From contig CP126191.1 of NCBI GenBank assembly GCA_030272155.1, positions 10,314,501 through 10,378,500 of the forward strand: a DNA stretch of 64,000 bases, in the 5' to 3' direction. Below the pieces are notes generated by a model that was given only the letters and a program-made list of their open reading frames with translations, did not search any database and was not told the origin of the DNA. Each line of letters opens with the position of its first letter. Position 1 is the stretch's first letter. Of the stretch, positions 1-12,859 are shown piece after piece. The stretch comes from Tetradesmus obliquus (lineage: Eukaryota > Chlorophyta > Chlorophyceae > Sphaeropleales > Scenedesmaceae). A program made the translations under genes and the position numbers.

Positions 1-3000
1 GGTGCGGTGGGATATGCAACCACACCTGCGCCACTGGTCTCAAATGCGGTCCACAGATCACTTGTTGCAGCCCAAGCTGCCCCGGCAACTACACCGTTGG
101 CATTGGTAATTACTGCGGTGAGGCCTGTTCCGCAGCTGCAGCTGCTGCACCTCATGTGCTCTTTTTTGTTGTGATCGGGAGTGTAGTCTGCATGTTGTGC
201 ATCACACCCACATGAAGTGGCTGTTGCACTGATTGGCACAGCAGACTGGCGTAACAGCTTGGGCTCAGCTGCAGAGCTGTGATGCAAACTCCGGGCAGCC
301 GACGGCTGGTGCTGTAGGACATGTCTGGTTGGTGTGTAGCTGTTCCTCCATGTGTATGCAAAAGGCAGCAGTTGATTGGGCACGCGCGAGCTGCAGCCGC
401 GCCCCAAGCCACCGGCCGGTGACCTGCAGTCATGTAGGCAGCATCAACCCAACTTGTTGCACTGTTTGATTGTTGACGTGCATGTCGTTTTTTTCCGGCA
501 TTGCCAATGCTCTTTACATCTTCGTGTGGCTGGTGGTGCTGCAGGTCCGAGGTATGACACCTGCGGGGGCTTCTGCACAGATGCGTACTATGTATGCAAC
601 AGTACTGAAGATTGTGATGGTGGCCGCTGCGTTGTCATTGGACCGTGTAACGTGAGTCCTTAGGATTGACCAAGGCAGCAGTGATCACAGTTGCAGAATA
701 GGCTGCCAGTGACATGCATGTTGGCTGCTTGCTGAGCAAAGCGCAAAACGGCAGCAGGGCAGCTTTGGCTGTCAAACATTTGGAAGATCCACATTCTTCC
801 ATGCATGTATTGCAGCCGCTGGACGCTGCACTTTGGGTTGAGGCCACTAGCTCTAAGTGCAAACCACCACAACAGATAGCATGTTGTCGCAAATCATGGG
901 GCAGATGGTGCAGGCAGCAGTTTCTAAGGCAAGGCATGGCCTGATCCCAGGGCTGCATGTTGTGCCACTCAATGACTGTAAGCAACCACAGAGCAAACAA
1001 AATGTGCATGGCTTGTACACCAAGCATCACCATTGTAATCGTGTGGCTGAAGATGCAAAAATATGCATCAACCTGTTTGCCCTGTGTCATGCAATGCATT
1101 ACATTACATTACATTACATGCTCCACTCAACGAGGAGTGGGAACCCCAGTCAGGAGCCAACGAGAGGCTCATAGGGGGAGGAAACATCGAAGAACAACTC
1201 ATCATCGTCAAAACCGCCAGACGAAAACGCAGAAAAAAAACTCATCAGCATCATCAATGCATGCTGCTGCAGGCCACCTGCAACAGTACAACAGACCTGG
1301 CACTCGGGAATTCTTGTGCTCCAGAGCCCAATGGGTGCGGCAGGCTATGCAACCACACCTGTGCCAGTGGTCTCTTGTGTGACTTGCTTGCTGAAACCTG
1401 CTGCAGCCCGAGCTGCCCCGGCGGCAACAGGACTGTCAGCAAAGGTTCATACTGCGGTGAGGCCTAACATAACGTGATGCTGCAGCTGCTGCAGCTCATG
1501 TCTCGTTGTTTGTGTGGTCCACACAGGTGTAGCGATTGTTGCAGGGACTAGCATGGCACTCTGTTCTGACAGCTTGCGCTCTGCTGTTGCGGCACTGGTG
1601 CAAGATCCAAGCAGCCAGCGGCAGGTGCTGCAGGGCGTGTCTTGAAAACGTTGTAGCTCTGCTTAAGTGTGCGTGCGAGAGGCAGGTGATCCGCCCAGAA
1701 GCCGCGCTGCAGCAGCGGCCTTTCATCTTGCTGGTCGGATACTACCACATACACAGCAGTCAATGGACTTGGCGCAGTGCCATGTGATTGCCGCCGCCTC
1801 ACGTGCACGCCTGTGATCTTTTAAATTGATTGCAATCTTTGCGCTTCTGCTAATGACACAACCTCACGCCACTCTCGTTGCTGCAGGCCCAGCGAATAAA
1901 TACTGCGGAGGCCCCTGCACAGATGTATTTGATGTGTGCAGCGCCCCCAACGTGTGTGAATACGAACTGTGCGTATGCAAGGCAAGTTGAACAAGTGATC
2001 ATTTCGGCTGTTGACCAGCCGCTATGACAGCCCTGCATTCATTGCATGTTGGTTTTTCAAATAGTGCATCCTCTCAAGACAGCTAGCATGCAGTTGCGGG
2101 TACTCTGGCTGGACTGAGGCATTTTATCTCAGCTCACTAGGCACAGGCTGGGGGTTATGCTCTGCCACTCAGCACATGACAACTGCCAGACAGCCACACA
2201 CAGCTGGGCAAGCTACTGCAATGCAGAAGGAAAGAAAATAACACACTGCTGTACTGCACCGCACGCTGCTGCAGGCGTCTTGCACCAGCACCACTGGTGT
2301 GGCAGGCGGCAACTCTTGTGTAGAAGAAGTCAACGTGTGCGGCGGGAACTGCACCCACGCCTGCAGCGGTGAACTCACCTGCAGCACACTCACTGGCCTA
2401 TGCTGCAGCCTAGACTGCACCGGCAACTCCACCACTGCCGCCACTGGCGAACCCTGCGGTGAGGGGACAGCACATGGTGCAGACTATGCTGTGATACGGT
2501 AGACACCTGGTCATAATACCTTATAATATCAATCCGTGTGCTTGTTGGTTATAGACTTGTCACTCAGCTACTCTATCGCTCCCCAAAGTGATAGACAAGT
2601 GACTGCCCACAGCTCTGCTCTGACCGCACAGTGGCTTACGCCAAAAGGGAGGCGTGTTTGCAATCACAACACTTTAATCACAACAGTTTAATCGTGCATA
2701 CAAGAGGCACTGTTACACCAACTTAGATAGCTGTTGGCAATATCTGTTGTCTGCATGAGTATTGAAGGCAGCTGCTGGTCGGGCATATGCCATGTGTGTT
2801 TGACAACGTCAAATTGACATATCGTGTGCATGCTTGTTAAGCTCGCAATACCCTCACGAGTGCCTCATTGCTGCAGGTGCAAAGGATGACAGCTGCGGCG
2901 GCAAATGCGCTGATTCTTTCATCAACTGCAGCGGCGACAATGACGAGTGTATCAACAACGTGTGCAAGTGCCAGGCAAGCTGCTTGGGTTGCCTGGCAGC

Positions 3001-3858
3001 ACTGAGCAGTCCTGCCAGTTTTCATCATACATGATGCATGTTGATGTCTTGCGCACATGCGTGTTATCTGATGGCCTCTATCATTGTGTCAACACTGTCT
3101 GCACATGCCCAACATAATTGATGAATCATTGGCAGCCAGTGATTTCAGGATTCATGCCGTTTGAGCAGTTCTCCGAGAGGATGCTGCCAGGGTCTCACTC
3201 AGTAACTGACTGGGGTATCTCACGTATTGCAACTATGATGTTCACTATTTTATGCTTGATCCTCGACGCGCCTTGTTCAATCACCCACTAAGTAACACGC
3301 GTGACGCATATGCTGTGTTAGCACTTCACTAGGGAACCAGGGAACTGTTGATGCTTGGGCCTGAAATCGCCATACAGTATCATCAATCATTACAGTATTG
3401 GTAGGCCTGTTGATCTGAGTTGCTGTCGTATGTCTTAGATGCTGCATGGTGTGGATGCTGCTGCAGGCCTGTACAGACGATCCAAATATACAATCAGGTG
3501 GTACCTGTGGTGTGATGATTGCGTGCGGAGTTACTTGCACCAAGAGTTGCGCATCTGGAAGTGGACTACTCTGCAGCATCAATGGTGTATGTGAAGTTGT
3601 AAGTATGACTGGCAGTGTCCACACTCAGATTGGAAGAAACAATAAAGTGATGCAGCATCCACGCAACAGCGCCAGCTCATGCTGCCGTAGCCACTGCAGA
3701 GCATGGCTTGTCCTGCTTCTGACTATAAACTTGATGTGTCTGCTCTGCTCAGCACACTGCAAGCAACCGCCATCGCCTGAACACCATTGTCATTGCGCCC
3801 ACATGGCCCAGTTTCATACCTTGACACCCTGTTGTGTCTGCGTCTACAGGTGCAATGA
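1..3858 (+). CDS. Cysteine-rich modular secreted protein, 3' part (left palindrome paralogue)
   Basis: Not a family I can name. Exons read from splice sites and frame are <1-117, 545-651, 1273-1456, 1887-1981, 2275-2458, 2877-2974 and 3467-3598, with a weak terminal exon at 3850-3858 that gives only two residues and a TGA. Two exon types alternate. Type I (184 bp, phase 0 to 1) carries CG-x2-C-x-H-x-C, a CCS-x2-C motif and N-glycosylation sequons. Type II (95-107 bp, phase 1 to 0) carries CGG-x-C and six or so cysteines. Every junction keeps frame, which strongly supports the model. The last full exon (44 codons, phase 0-0) ends in a good GTAAGT donor. An alternative acceptor near 3753, or reading through to the stop at 4055-4057, would change only the tail. 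The 5' end, and so any signal peptide, lies outside the window. The cysteine density and sequons suggest an extracellular or wall protein; this is inferred, not shown. Confidence 0.72.
1097..1119. repeat. CATTA microsatellite
   Basis: A run of about four and a half CATTA units inside an intron of the left cysteine-rich gene. The same 5-bp repeat occurs near 44.52 kb in an intron of the right-hand gene. Confidence 0.9.
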
Positions 3859-4135
3859 AGTCCAGCAGGAGCCGTGCACAGCAGCTGCTTGTCAATGGCC
3901 ACAACAGTCAGTTTGTGACTTGACCCTACACAGACGGTGTTGCAGCGATGGCCAGACAAGATGCTGTCATGGTGTACCAGGCGTCAAGGCATCGGACGGC
4001 ATGAATCGATTGATCAGGAGCTGCTGCTTTGAGTACTGTCAGATTACACACTGGTAGAATGGTGCATGTGCCACCTAGGAATGTTTGGTGTTCTGTTACA
4101 TGTTCATTCTTGTGCATGCAGCATGCAGCATGCAG

Positions 4136-4183
<48 letters not shown>

Positions 4184-7100
4184 CTGGTGTTCAGCATGCA
4201 GGCTCAGCGCTGAGCGTACCCTGGCTTGTGGCTTCGTGCCCACTACGGGCTCTGTGCACAGCTGCTGAGGCATTGCGACGTTAAGCAGACGGCACGCTGG
4301 CACTGCCAGCACTGTGGAAACGCATGCCCAGCGTTATGTTGATGCGAACGGATGTTGGTTTGCGGTCACATCGTCGAAGATGTTGTGCTGAGTTGAATTG
4401 CACTGGCGCAGCTTGGGAAGCTCTACAGCCCGCATGTGACAGATTGTTTTTCGTCGCATGGCAACTGCACAACATTCACTTGCTTTGGAGTGCTGTGCTG
4501 TTGTGCTTTGATTTGATGATCTGCGTGGCACTTCATGAGCTGTGCCTTTGCATGAGATGGATACATTGCCCTGCAGAACCTGTCGTGTCGGTGGTCCCTT
4601 GTTGCGCACGTTTTGAGGTTGCCAACCAGTGGTTGAGAGTGAGTTCTCCCGTGTCAGCTGCATGCTGGCAGAGTCTGTCGTACTCCGACTGTTTTTGTTG
4701 CATTTTGCATGAAGAGGCTCCCAGAATCACCGTTATCCAGACTGAACCACTTGATGTACAGCCCAATGCAAGTTACGAGGATTAAGACAACTGCTGGCGC
4801 ACTCTTTGTGATGCATGGGATCCTGTGTGCGGCTTGAGCATGCCGTGAATGTATGTCGTTTTCAGCCTTGCAGGCTCGCTGCTCTTTGCATGGTTCTCAG
4901 ACCACAGAACACAACATCAGCTGCCGGATGAATGGGGAAGTGTGCCTGTAAGCTGCCTGGTGCGCAGAACGACTTGTTTAAATGGATTGGGCGCAGTGGG
5001 CAGATGTCTGTGGCTGCTCTGTCTTGTGACTGACAGCCACGAGTCCATTTTCAACACAATCCCTCAGAGTAGTATCATCTTTGTGATCCAGGCCGGGGGG
5101 AGGGGGGGGCTTTGAGCTACAGGTGCATGCGTCTGCGAGTCAGACCGTACCATATTTTGCTAGCGTGGTGTCTGTTTGGTGAACCCCATCACCTGTCTGC
5201 TCAGCCTGGCTTGACCAGGTGTGGCTCTTGTCTGTGAATGTTGTTGTGCTGCATTGCATCTGAAGCTGGTTGCCTGGCGACCCTAAAGACCGGCCGTGCC
5301 AGGTGAACGTAATCTATCAGAGTTTGATTGTGGTGTTTGAATCACTGCTCACAGACCTCTTGTGGCTGCAGCACTGCCTGTGCACACCAAATCCTTACAT
5401 GCTCTTCTGCATCACAGCATCCTTCCATCCTTGTGTCTGTGTGCATTACACCTTTCAATCAGTGGCACTCATCCCCGAATCATCCAGAGGTCCATCACAA
5501 CATGCACCTTGCACAGTGTATAGACTGCAAGCAGATTCTGCAGCTGTTGTTTGTATCTGAATCCTTCACAGAGTGCTGCTTTTCATGCCTCTGCAGGCCC
5601 TGCCGAGGCCTTTTGTCACACCTTGCATGTACATTTGCATACTGTGCACGCTGCTGCATACATGCTGTTGCATACATGCTGCTTTTCAAATTCACGGCCG
5701 TGCTGGTGTTGCCGCACATGTTTAGTACGCTGCAGATACATGAGCTGCAGCTATCTTCTGCTGTCAAGTTGCTGTGGGCGTATCTGTGCTTTGATGTGCC
5801 TGCTACTGCATACTGCCGTTCACTTGAGATCGTGATATGTGCTGGCCTGCCGCTGTGGCCGACGGCAGTTTGCTTTTGTCATGCGTGGCTACGAATGTCT
5901 ATGATGTACAGGCTGAAGCGCCAGGTTGCCTATGCAGAGGGCATGGGCTACCTGTATGTGATGCCAGGGCTTCCACCAAGCACAGCAACACACAGCATCT
6001 TTGTACAGTTGCCTGCCACCTGCACCTCACAGCTAAAGCATAGCATACCGAACAGGCTGTGCTTGCTGCACGCGTGGACATTCAGCAGCTGATTGGCTGG
6101 CCCAGTAACCCAGCCCTGGGTCGGGCAGCTGTGCCAGCCATTTGGCGGCCCTGCCACTTGCAACAAGGAGGTGGAGGCAGACGTTGTGACTGTTCTGTCA
6201 GTCTGATTTTGCACGTTGTCGGGCCTTGTCAAAAGTTGGGCTGCCAGCATCAAGTGGCACCAACTTGAGCTGGGGGGTGACACTGCCTAGCAGTGTACAC
6301 TCGCCTTACGGTTTGCGGTTACACTGCGTTGTTTGTATGGCTGGTACTCGATGACTACTTGCAGCATCCCTGAAGTGCTTGCCCTTTATAGCAGGTGGCA
6401 GTGCTGACGCTGCCCTTGCTGCTTTCATTGGCTTTTTTTTGTCACGCCCCGGCGTGAGCCGGACTTCCATGTGCAGCATTCTGGCTGCACACTTTGCATT
6501 TCAGAGCTGGGCAGCAACGAGCTGCCACTGACCTTCCATGCGCCTTGTCCATGCACAGGCGCAGACAGTGCTTGCAAGTTGCCGTCACACCAGTGACATG
6601 GCCCCCCATATCTGTTTTCTTGTCCTGTTGACTGTTGACTTGCACATGCACTTTTCTGTCTTCAAGACCAGCGGCTGCAACGATGGACCACCCTGTGCTA
6701 CCACCCAGCGCTACTGCAGCCATCACATTGGCTGCTGCTTGCTTGTGCTGCACGCTCCACTCCAAAATGCATTGGGACCCTTTTACGAGCCGAGAAGCGG
6801 CTCATTTGGTGCGTGCGCGGACTCAACATGTCCGCATTTGATTGCAGGCGCCTTTTTACAGCCTGCCAGCCACTGACCTGCTGAGTATTTTCAACTGCAG
6901 TGCTGTCACTGCACCTCGGCCACCTTTGCATTTGCTCTATGCATGTGTTCTGCCTAGACTGTCACCTGGTTTCATTGCCCCCACATGGGCACCAGCAACA
7001 CTGTTGCAATTAGCTGGTCGTCATGTTTTGCTTGCAAACACGCTCGGCCTCCATACCTGGCTGCGGTCACCTGATTCTGCAAGTTTGGCAGTCATTGATT

Positions 7101-7690
7101 GTTGCCTGCTGCAGCACACCATGTTGCATGCGCGGTGTTCTGTTGTCTGAACCCACAGGTTTACTTTACTCAGCAACAGAGTTGTCTGTTTAGCAGGCGC
7201 TGGTCCCGGGGAGAAATATTCAAGCCCCCTTTCTGACTGGTGATCATCACTGTTGTTGGTGCTGCGTACGTTGTTTGCACCCCGGACTACACCAGGACGC
7301 CGGTTCAGCAGAAACTTGCACCCCCTACATCAAAAGCTGCCATGCATGACATGTGATGGTGGCACAAAAAATGGTGTAGTTCCAGCAATACGACGATATG
7401 ACAAAGAGCAACATGAGCATTTTGTGGTGCAAGGCATGGAGCGTGTGGGGTGATGACTGCATCCCACTTGGTCATGCAACCAATCGTACATGCCTCTGCT
7501 GTGAGATTGTACGCAGATAGTAGCAGCAACTATCTGCATCTTGATGCTACCTACTTGCCTTTGGTCAGCAGCAATGAGGCGCGTCTGAAGCTCAGGTGGC
7601 GGTTTGGATTTGTGGCAGTTGACACGCGGCTCCAGAGACTGTGGATGTCTCAGCCATCCTGCGTGCACGCAGATGTTAACATGCATGCAG
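3467..7690 (+). repeat. Left arm of a diverged palindrome
   Basis: Several blocks in this arm match the reverse complement of 8105-12180 at symmetric distances. Examples are the exon 3467-3598 with 12058-12180, 5708-5736 with 9994-10027, 6480-6620 with 9170-9310, 6970-7095 with 8700-8835, 7330-7385 with 8388-8442, and 7641-7664 with 8105-8128. Every pair after the first centres on 7866-7904. By eye the best blocks agree at about three quarters of positions, with many indels, so the duplication is old. The arm covers the last full exon and the downstream, probably 3' UTR, sequence of the left gene. Confidence 0.75.
4116..4182. repeat. GCATGCA repeat followed by a (TG)22 microsatellite
   Basis: Three GCATGCA-type units (4116-4138) run into an uninterrupted TG dinucleotide tract of about 22 units (4138-4182). 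There is no counterpart in the right palindrome arm, so it arose after the duplication. Confidence 0.95.
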
Positions 7691-7979
7691 CTGTGTTTGA
7701 ACTACGGGACCAGGATGAGCTTGGGGATGTTTCGACTGAACTTTGAGAGAGGGGCAGTCACTAATTGAGTTTGTGTTTTGAGCGTTGAGTTGAGTTTGCT
7801 TGCTGTCACCGGCTCTGAATGTAGGAGGTACCCGTGCAACTTCTGCTCTGAGGTGCATCGCCTGGCTGCTGGTTATGCTGGCAGCTGCAACCTGCCGCTT
7901 GGGTTGACCACCTGACTCCTGCACACCTAGTGCTACTGTCCAGCCCCATATTGTGGTGCAGCCATGGCCGGACATGTTT

Positions 7980-7984
7980 TGTAA
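7980..7984 (+). terminator. Candidate TGTAA polyadenylation signal, left gene
   Basis: TGTAA followed by a T-rich stretch, just past the palindrome axis. UGUAA is the usual polyadenylation signal in chlorophycean algae. If used, the left gene would have a 3' UTR of about 4.1 kb, which is long, so an earlier site is possible. Confidence 0.25.
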
Positions 7985-8067
7985 TTTTTCATATATGACT
8001 TCATCTTTCCAACTTTATCTGAGCAGGTGTCGTGGGTCATCGTCAGAGTTCAAGATGATCATATGGA

Positions 8068-8072
8068 TTACA
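8068..8072 (-). terminator. Candidate TGTAA polyadenylation signal, right gene
   Basis: TGTAA on the minus strand, 84 bases from the plus-strand motif at 7980 and on the opposite side of the axis region. The close pair of convergent motifs is suggestive, but five-base motifs are common by chance. Confidence 0.22.
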
Positions 8073-8104
8073 TTCTTCACAAACTTTGCACCGCAGTGTG
8101 TCGG

Positions 8105-11100
8105 ACATACAAGATGGCTGAGACCTCCAGCGTTCCCTGGGGTCGGGTTCACACTCGTTCCACATGTAGCACGTGTAGCACCAGTGCTTCGAAGCACCGC
8201 AGCGTTGCGGAACATGAACAGGCAAGGAGCATGCAGAGGGAAGCATGTGATGGCTGCTGCACCAAACCAAACAGCAGTGGCATGTATGATCCTAACCTTG
8301 AGAACATAAGTGTCAGTCACCGTCTGAATTGTTACCAGCCGCCAAACATGCAAACGCGGCCGCCTTGTGTGAACAGCACATCATGCTCACGTACACATTT
8401 TTTTGTGCCGCCGCAACACGTCGTGTACGGCAGCTGTTGATAGGATCATGCCAAAGCGGCTGAGCCAGCAGAAAGGTGTTGAACAAGTCCCTGACGCAAC
8501 CAAGGTGCGCCGCTCCAACAGCAGTGTTGGTGAACATGCGTGGTGAGTCCTGGAACAGAGCCACTCCAGGTCAAGGTTCACTCGACCGGCTGCTCTGCTG
8601 CTGGATGAAAGGACATCACTGGCACATACAAAGTGCCAATCTCTAAGTGTGATACAGCGCAACACAGTGACCACAAGTTCTGGTGCTGCAGCAATGCAGC
8701 GTAGGCTCGAAACTTTGCAAAGACAGTGGCTCTGATGGCAACCAGGTGCTGATGCCTGTTTCAACAGCAAGCAAAGCCGGACGTCCGCGTAACGTGCAAG
8801 TATGTTGCTCATGCAAGCCCACATGGGGGCGAAATAGTTACGTGCTTGGCAGAAAAAGCAAACAAAAATTGCGTAGAGCACATGTAGATGTGGCTGGAAG
8901 GTGACAGCATTGCAATCAAAACCTCAGCAGATCAGTGCTGACAGACCGCAAAAGGGGTCTGCATTGGATGCAGATGTGTCTGCGAGTGATACCAAAACGA
9001 GCCTCTTGGTGGCTCGTCCAGGGGTGCCGTAATCGTCTGTGGGGCGTAGCATACCAAACAACCAACCAGCCACTGTGTGGTGGCGTCAGTATTGCTAATT
9101 GGTGGCACAGGGCGGGCCACCATTCCACAGAGCAACGACTAAAATGTCAGCAGACATGCAGACAGATACAGGAAGACATGTCACTGGTGTGACGGCAGAT
9201 CACAAGTGTTGTGAGCGCATTGCCATGGCAAGGCGCTTGGACGCTGAGAGGCAGCACAGTGCTGCTCAGCTGCATACTGCAAAATGTGCAGCCAAAAGGC
9301 TGCCAGTGAAATCCCAGTTCAAGCTGGGCATCAGGTATTAATCGAAGTAGCAAGGCCAGCGTCTTCGCTGCCACCTGCTTTTGGGGGCCAGCAGTTGAGT
9401 TGCTGCAGAGTTGCAGCGAGCACCAGACATCACATACATATGAAACATGAAACGCAAAACCACGGGCGAGAGTCCTCTGCTACGCCAGTGATGCTGGCGT
9501 TTTACGCCAGCATGGAAAAAGGGCCTGACTGCATGCAGGCACATACCGATTGCCGAACCAGGCCCACAGGCCACATCGCTCCCACGTCATCAGTCTCAGA
9601 TCATCTGGTGTGCAGATAGCCGCTGAAAGGGCGGCTCAACAGCTGCTCCCTGATGTCGTCCACATACAAACATGCGCAGCAAGCATGGCATGCTCAGAAT
9701 GCTATGCTTGGTATAGACTGCAAGACATAGGGAATGTACAATGACGCTGTGTTGCTGGGCCCTGTGAGAACCCAAAACACACATGCTGCTAACACATCAA
9801 CTGCGTGGGCAACCGCAGGCTGCAACCTGTACAACATATGCATGTGTAGTTACGTGGAAAAAACCCGGGCCTGTAGGCCACAACCACAAGATAGCACAAA
9901 TCAAGTACACAGCAAATATGCAGCGGCAGGCAACCTGAAACAACAAAGGCAGCAAAGCAACATGAACGTAGCGATCAGGTGTGGGGCAGCACTCAACTGC
10001 TGTGCACTAAACATGTGTGGCAAAACCAACAAGGCCACGTGATGAAATCAGGTGTGCAAAAATGTGCACGTGATGCAAGGTCTAGCAAAGAGCCCTGGGC
10101 AGGGCCAGCAGATACAAGCAATGCATGCTCCAGTGACTCTTGATGCGGTCACACACTCCACAACCTGTACACAGGCTGTACACTGTGCGATGTGCATGAT
10201 GTGGTGGACCCTTGGATGATCAAGTGTTGGTGGTTATATGTGAATCATGAGCACATGCACGATACGGGATGATTTGGTGCAGATTCGCCAAAGCGTGCAT
10301 GGATCTGATGTGATGTGCAGATGCACTGATGCAGTCTAAGTATGTAAGGGAGCTGTGATCTAGCACCACAATCACTCTTCTTTTGGATGACATTCACCTG
10401 GCGTACACGTTTTGGGGGGGCTGCCAGGCAACCAAATTCATATGCAGAGCATCAGATCCACAGGCAAAAATCATGCTCTGGCTCCGAAACATCGCCGCAA
10501 AATATGAAAATCACTGCTGGCAGTGGCATGACACAGCAGCCACATGCCGTCGGCCTCGTACACGCAATCGGTTTCAACCAAATCCATTGGCATCTCAGGC
10601 AGCTACAAACCACACTTGTGCCATTACTACAGCAGCTGTGTGTTTGCGGTGTCAAAGAGCCACATGCAAACATCAGCAAGCATACCAGGTTGAAACTCAA
10701 ACATTCCCAGCGCGCTCAAGCCGCAGCAGAAGACATTCGCATGCACATGCTCAGACCACAGCAGCACTGCGTATCTGCTCGTTACTCACATCTTGCATTG
10801 AGCTGTACAGAAAGTGGTGTTGACTGAGTCGAGGGCGACGTTGTGGACCCGCCTGCGCAGGATGCATTCTGACGACAGTGCAACAGCTGCCGGTGTGCAG
10901 CCATTCTGTGAGTGCCGAACCTTTGCCTTTGAGGTGTGCGAAAGGCTTTGAATTCACAATTGCAGCAGGATATGTGTAGTCATCACTATGTGACATGCAG
11001 GAGCACCAAGCCAAAACAAACTGCTAAACAAATGCCAAAGCTTCAACGCGTGGCGCTGAAGGAAAGTACAGCAGCGAGCAAAGTGAAAAGGCAGAGCATA

Positions 11101-12180
11101 ACAGGGGTGCGCGTTGCCATGCAGTCCTGTCCAAGTGTTAGATGTGTGTTGTGGAGCCTGCTATAACGTCTGCGCAATCTTGCAATCAAAGTCCAACTTC
11201 ATCAACGATGTCAGTGCACGTCCTAACATCCATCCCCAAATCACCACACTAGCAGCATGCCTCAAGGTGGATGGCGGTGCCAGCGTGCACCTACATAGTG
11301 ATGGGCGCATCAGCAGCTGTGCACAGAGCCTGTAGTGAGCACGAAGCCACTGCCCAGGGTGCACTCAGCGCTGAGGCTGCATGCTCAAGACCAGAACACA
11401 CCCATGCATGAAGCGGCATGAACAAGGCTGAAACTTCTCCAGGCGGCAAATGTATCTTTCCAGCATGCAAACCTGACTGCGCCCACAGCAGCAGCCCTCA
11501 ATGCCGTATAAAATGCTGTTGTTTGACGCAAACCTAGGCAAACGTGGCAGTAGGTACGCGGCTGTTGCCCCACGTCATCTGTGTGGTGGCATCAGGTTTC
11601 AAACTTGCTGCTGGCGCAGTGGACAGCAGCTGCTTGGAGGGGCCCCTGCTGACCTCCTCCGCTGTATCGTTAAAAGAAGAACATCCGACGACGGCCCTGC
11701 CCCTGCAAACATAGCAGTACATCACACTGTAAGCTCGACGGCACTGGGCACGGTGAACATGGCCGTAAGGCCGTGGCTGATTTGAGCAGAGCCTTTATAC
11801 AGAGCACACCTGTCAGGTTTACAGTGCAGATGCTGTACAACACAGCCATGCGCTGCATTAGCAACAACATTTGACACAATGACAACATCCCAAGCAGAGT
11901 TTCGAGCACGCATCAAGATTGTTGTGTTCAAGAGCACTTGATGTGCTGTCAAGCTGGTGCAGGTTCTTCAAGATGATGGCAAAACCTCATGTAAACATCC
12001 TGTTCTGGACGTAGAATCCTTGTGAGCATGTCAGTTGGCAGAGCCACACGTACTCACTTGAGGGCAGACTCCATTGGTGCACTGTCCAGTTGCACAGGTT
12101 CTTGTGCACGTATTACCGCAATCGTCCACGATGTCTGTGCAATCTTCATTGGGTAGTAAATCCACTTGATTTTGACAGGC
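8105..12180 (-). repeat. Right arm of the diverged palindrome
   Basis: Reverse-complement partner of 3467-7690. The clearest block is 9170-9310, whose minus strand shares a near-perfect stretch around CCGTCACACCAGTGACATG with 6572-6601. The 12058-12180 exon of the giant gene pairs with the left gene's 3467-3598 exon. Outward of this exon the arms differ, because the right gene has the exon array and the left does not. Confidence 0.75.
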
Positions 12181-12859
12181 CTGCAGCAGGTCACACATAA
12201 CAAAACAAAACCAGCTGAGACAACGCAAGTGCCAAGTAACCCAACAGTCCCGCGTGTGCCTGCACGTATACCTGCACTGAGCGGCAGGTTTGTGCAGTGA
12301 TGCCAGGCCCTGCATGATGCACTGGTGATAAGTACAGGTTACAGCTTCTGTACCGCAGTCCAGTAAGAGCACTGCAGGTGACCTGCCGCTGTTTGCCATC
12401 CCTGTATTAGCAGCAGCTTATAACCAGGCAAGCCACAACACAATGTTGCAAACCCTGCACCCTACTGGTGTCGTAAAGAGTGGGAGTGCTGCTGGATGGT
12501 GTGTGCAACCGTTGCAAACATTTCGCGATTCGTCAAGAGAAGAAGAAAAGTATACCAAGCATTACAATGCTGCATGCTATGTAAGGTTGCACAAGGTCAG
12601 CCAAAAACCTGGGTTTGACAACCTGCAACGTCGGCCATATAACAAACAGAAACGAACAGCAATTGCTGCAGAGTATGGCCCAAAAAACATGCATGGCTAC
12701 CAAACTGGCAGATATGGTTTGTAGATGCTGACTACCATCGCCCTCAGCCACTCACTTGGAAGGGACATGTGCACACATCATTTGTGCACTCGCCAACACC
12801 GCCGCACACATTGAAGAAGCTGGCGCAGGTGCCTCCGCAGCCATCATTCTTCGCCCCAC
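12031..12859 (-). other. Post-array exons: last type II module and C-terminal exon
   Basis: Exon 12859-12756 (104 bp, phase 1-0) starts exactly like an array exon (GGAKNDGCGGTC) but ends as a type II module with CTC-PFQ and donor GTGAGT. Exon 12180-12058 (41 codons, phase 0-0) holds DDCGNTCTRTCATGQC and matches the left gene's 3467-3598 exon. The donor after VCPQ is GTGAGT. Without splicing the frame stops at 12033-12031 after eight more residues. With splicing, an acceptor near 11825 would add a few residues and a TAA. Confidence 0.7.

Larger units (their letters stand above)
3859..12030. other. Long non-coding stretch between convergent paralogues
   Basis: About 8.2 kb with no convincing coding sequence. 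Open frames are short, lack codon bias and homology, and do not continue across plausible splice sites. Most of it is the two palindrome arms plus an unmatched centre of about 400 bp (7690-8105). It probably holds the 3' UTRs and 3' flanks of the two convergent cysteine-rich genes. Apart from a TG microsatellite and two TGTAA motifs near the axis I see nothing else. Confidence 0.6.

Noticed and set aside
3599-4057. Read-through extension of the left gene's last exon (about 150 cysteine-containing codons)
   Set aside because: It begins at a consensus GTAAGT donor, the right-hand paralogue stops within eight codons, and the extra cysteines do not follow the module spacing.
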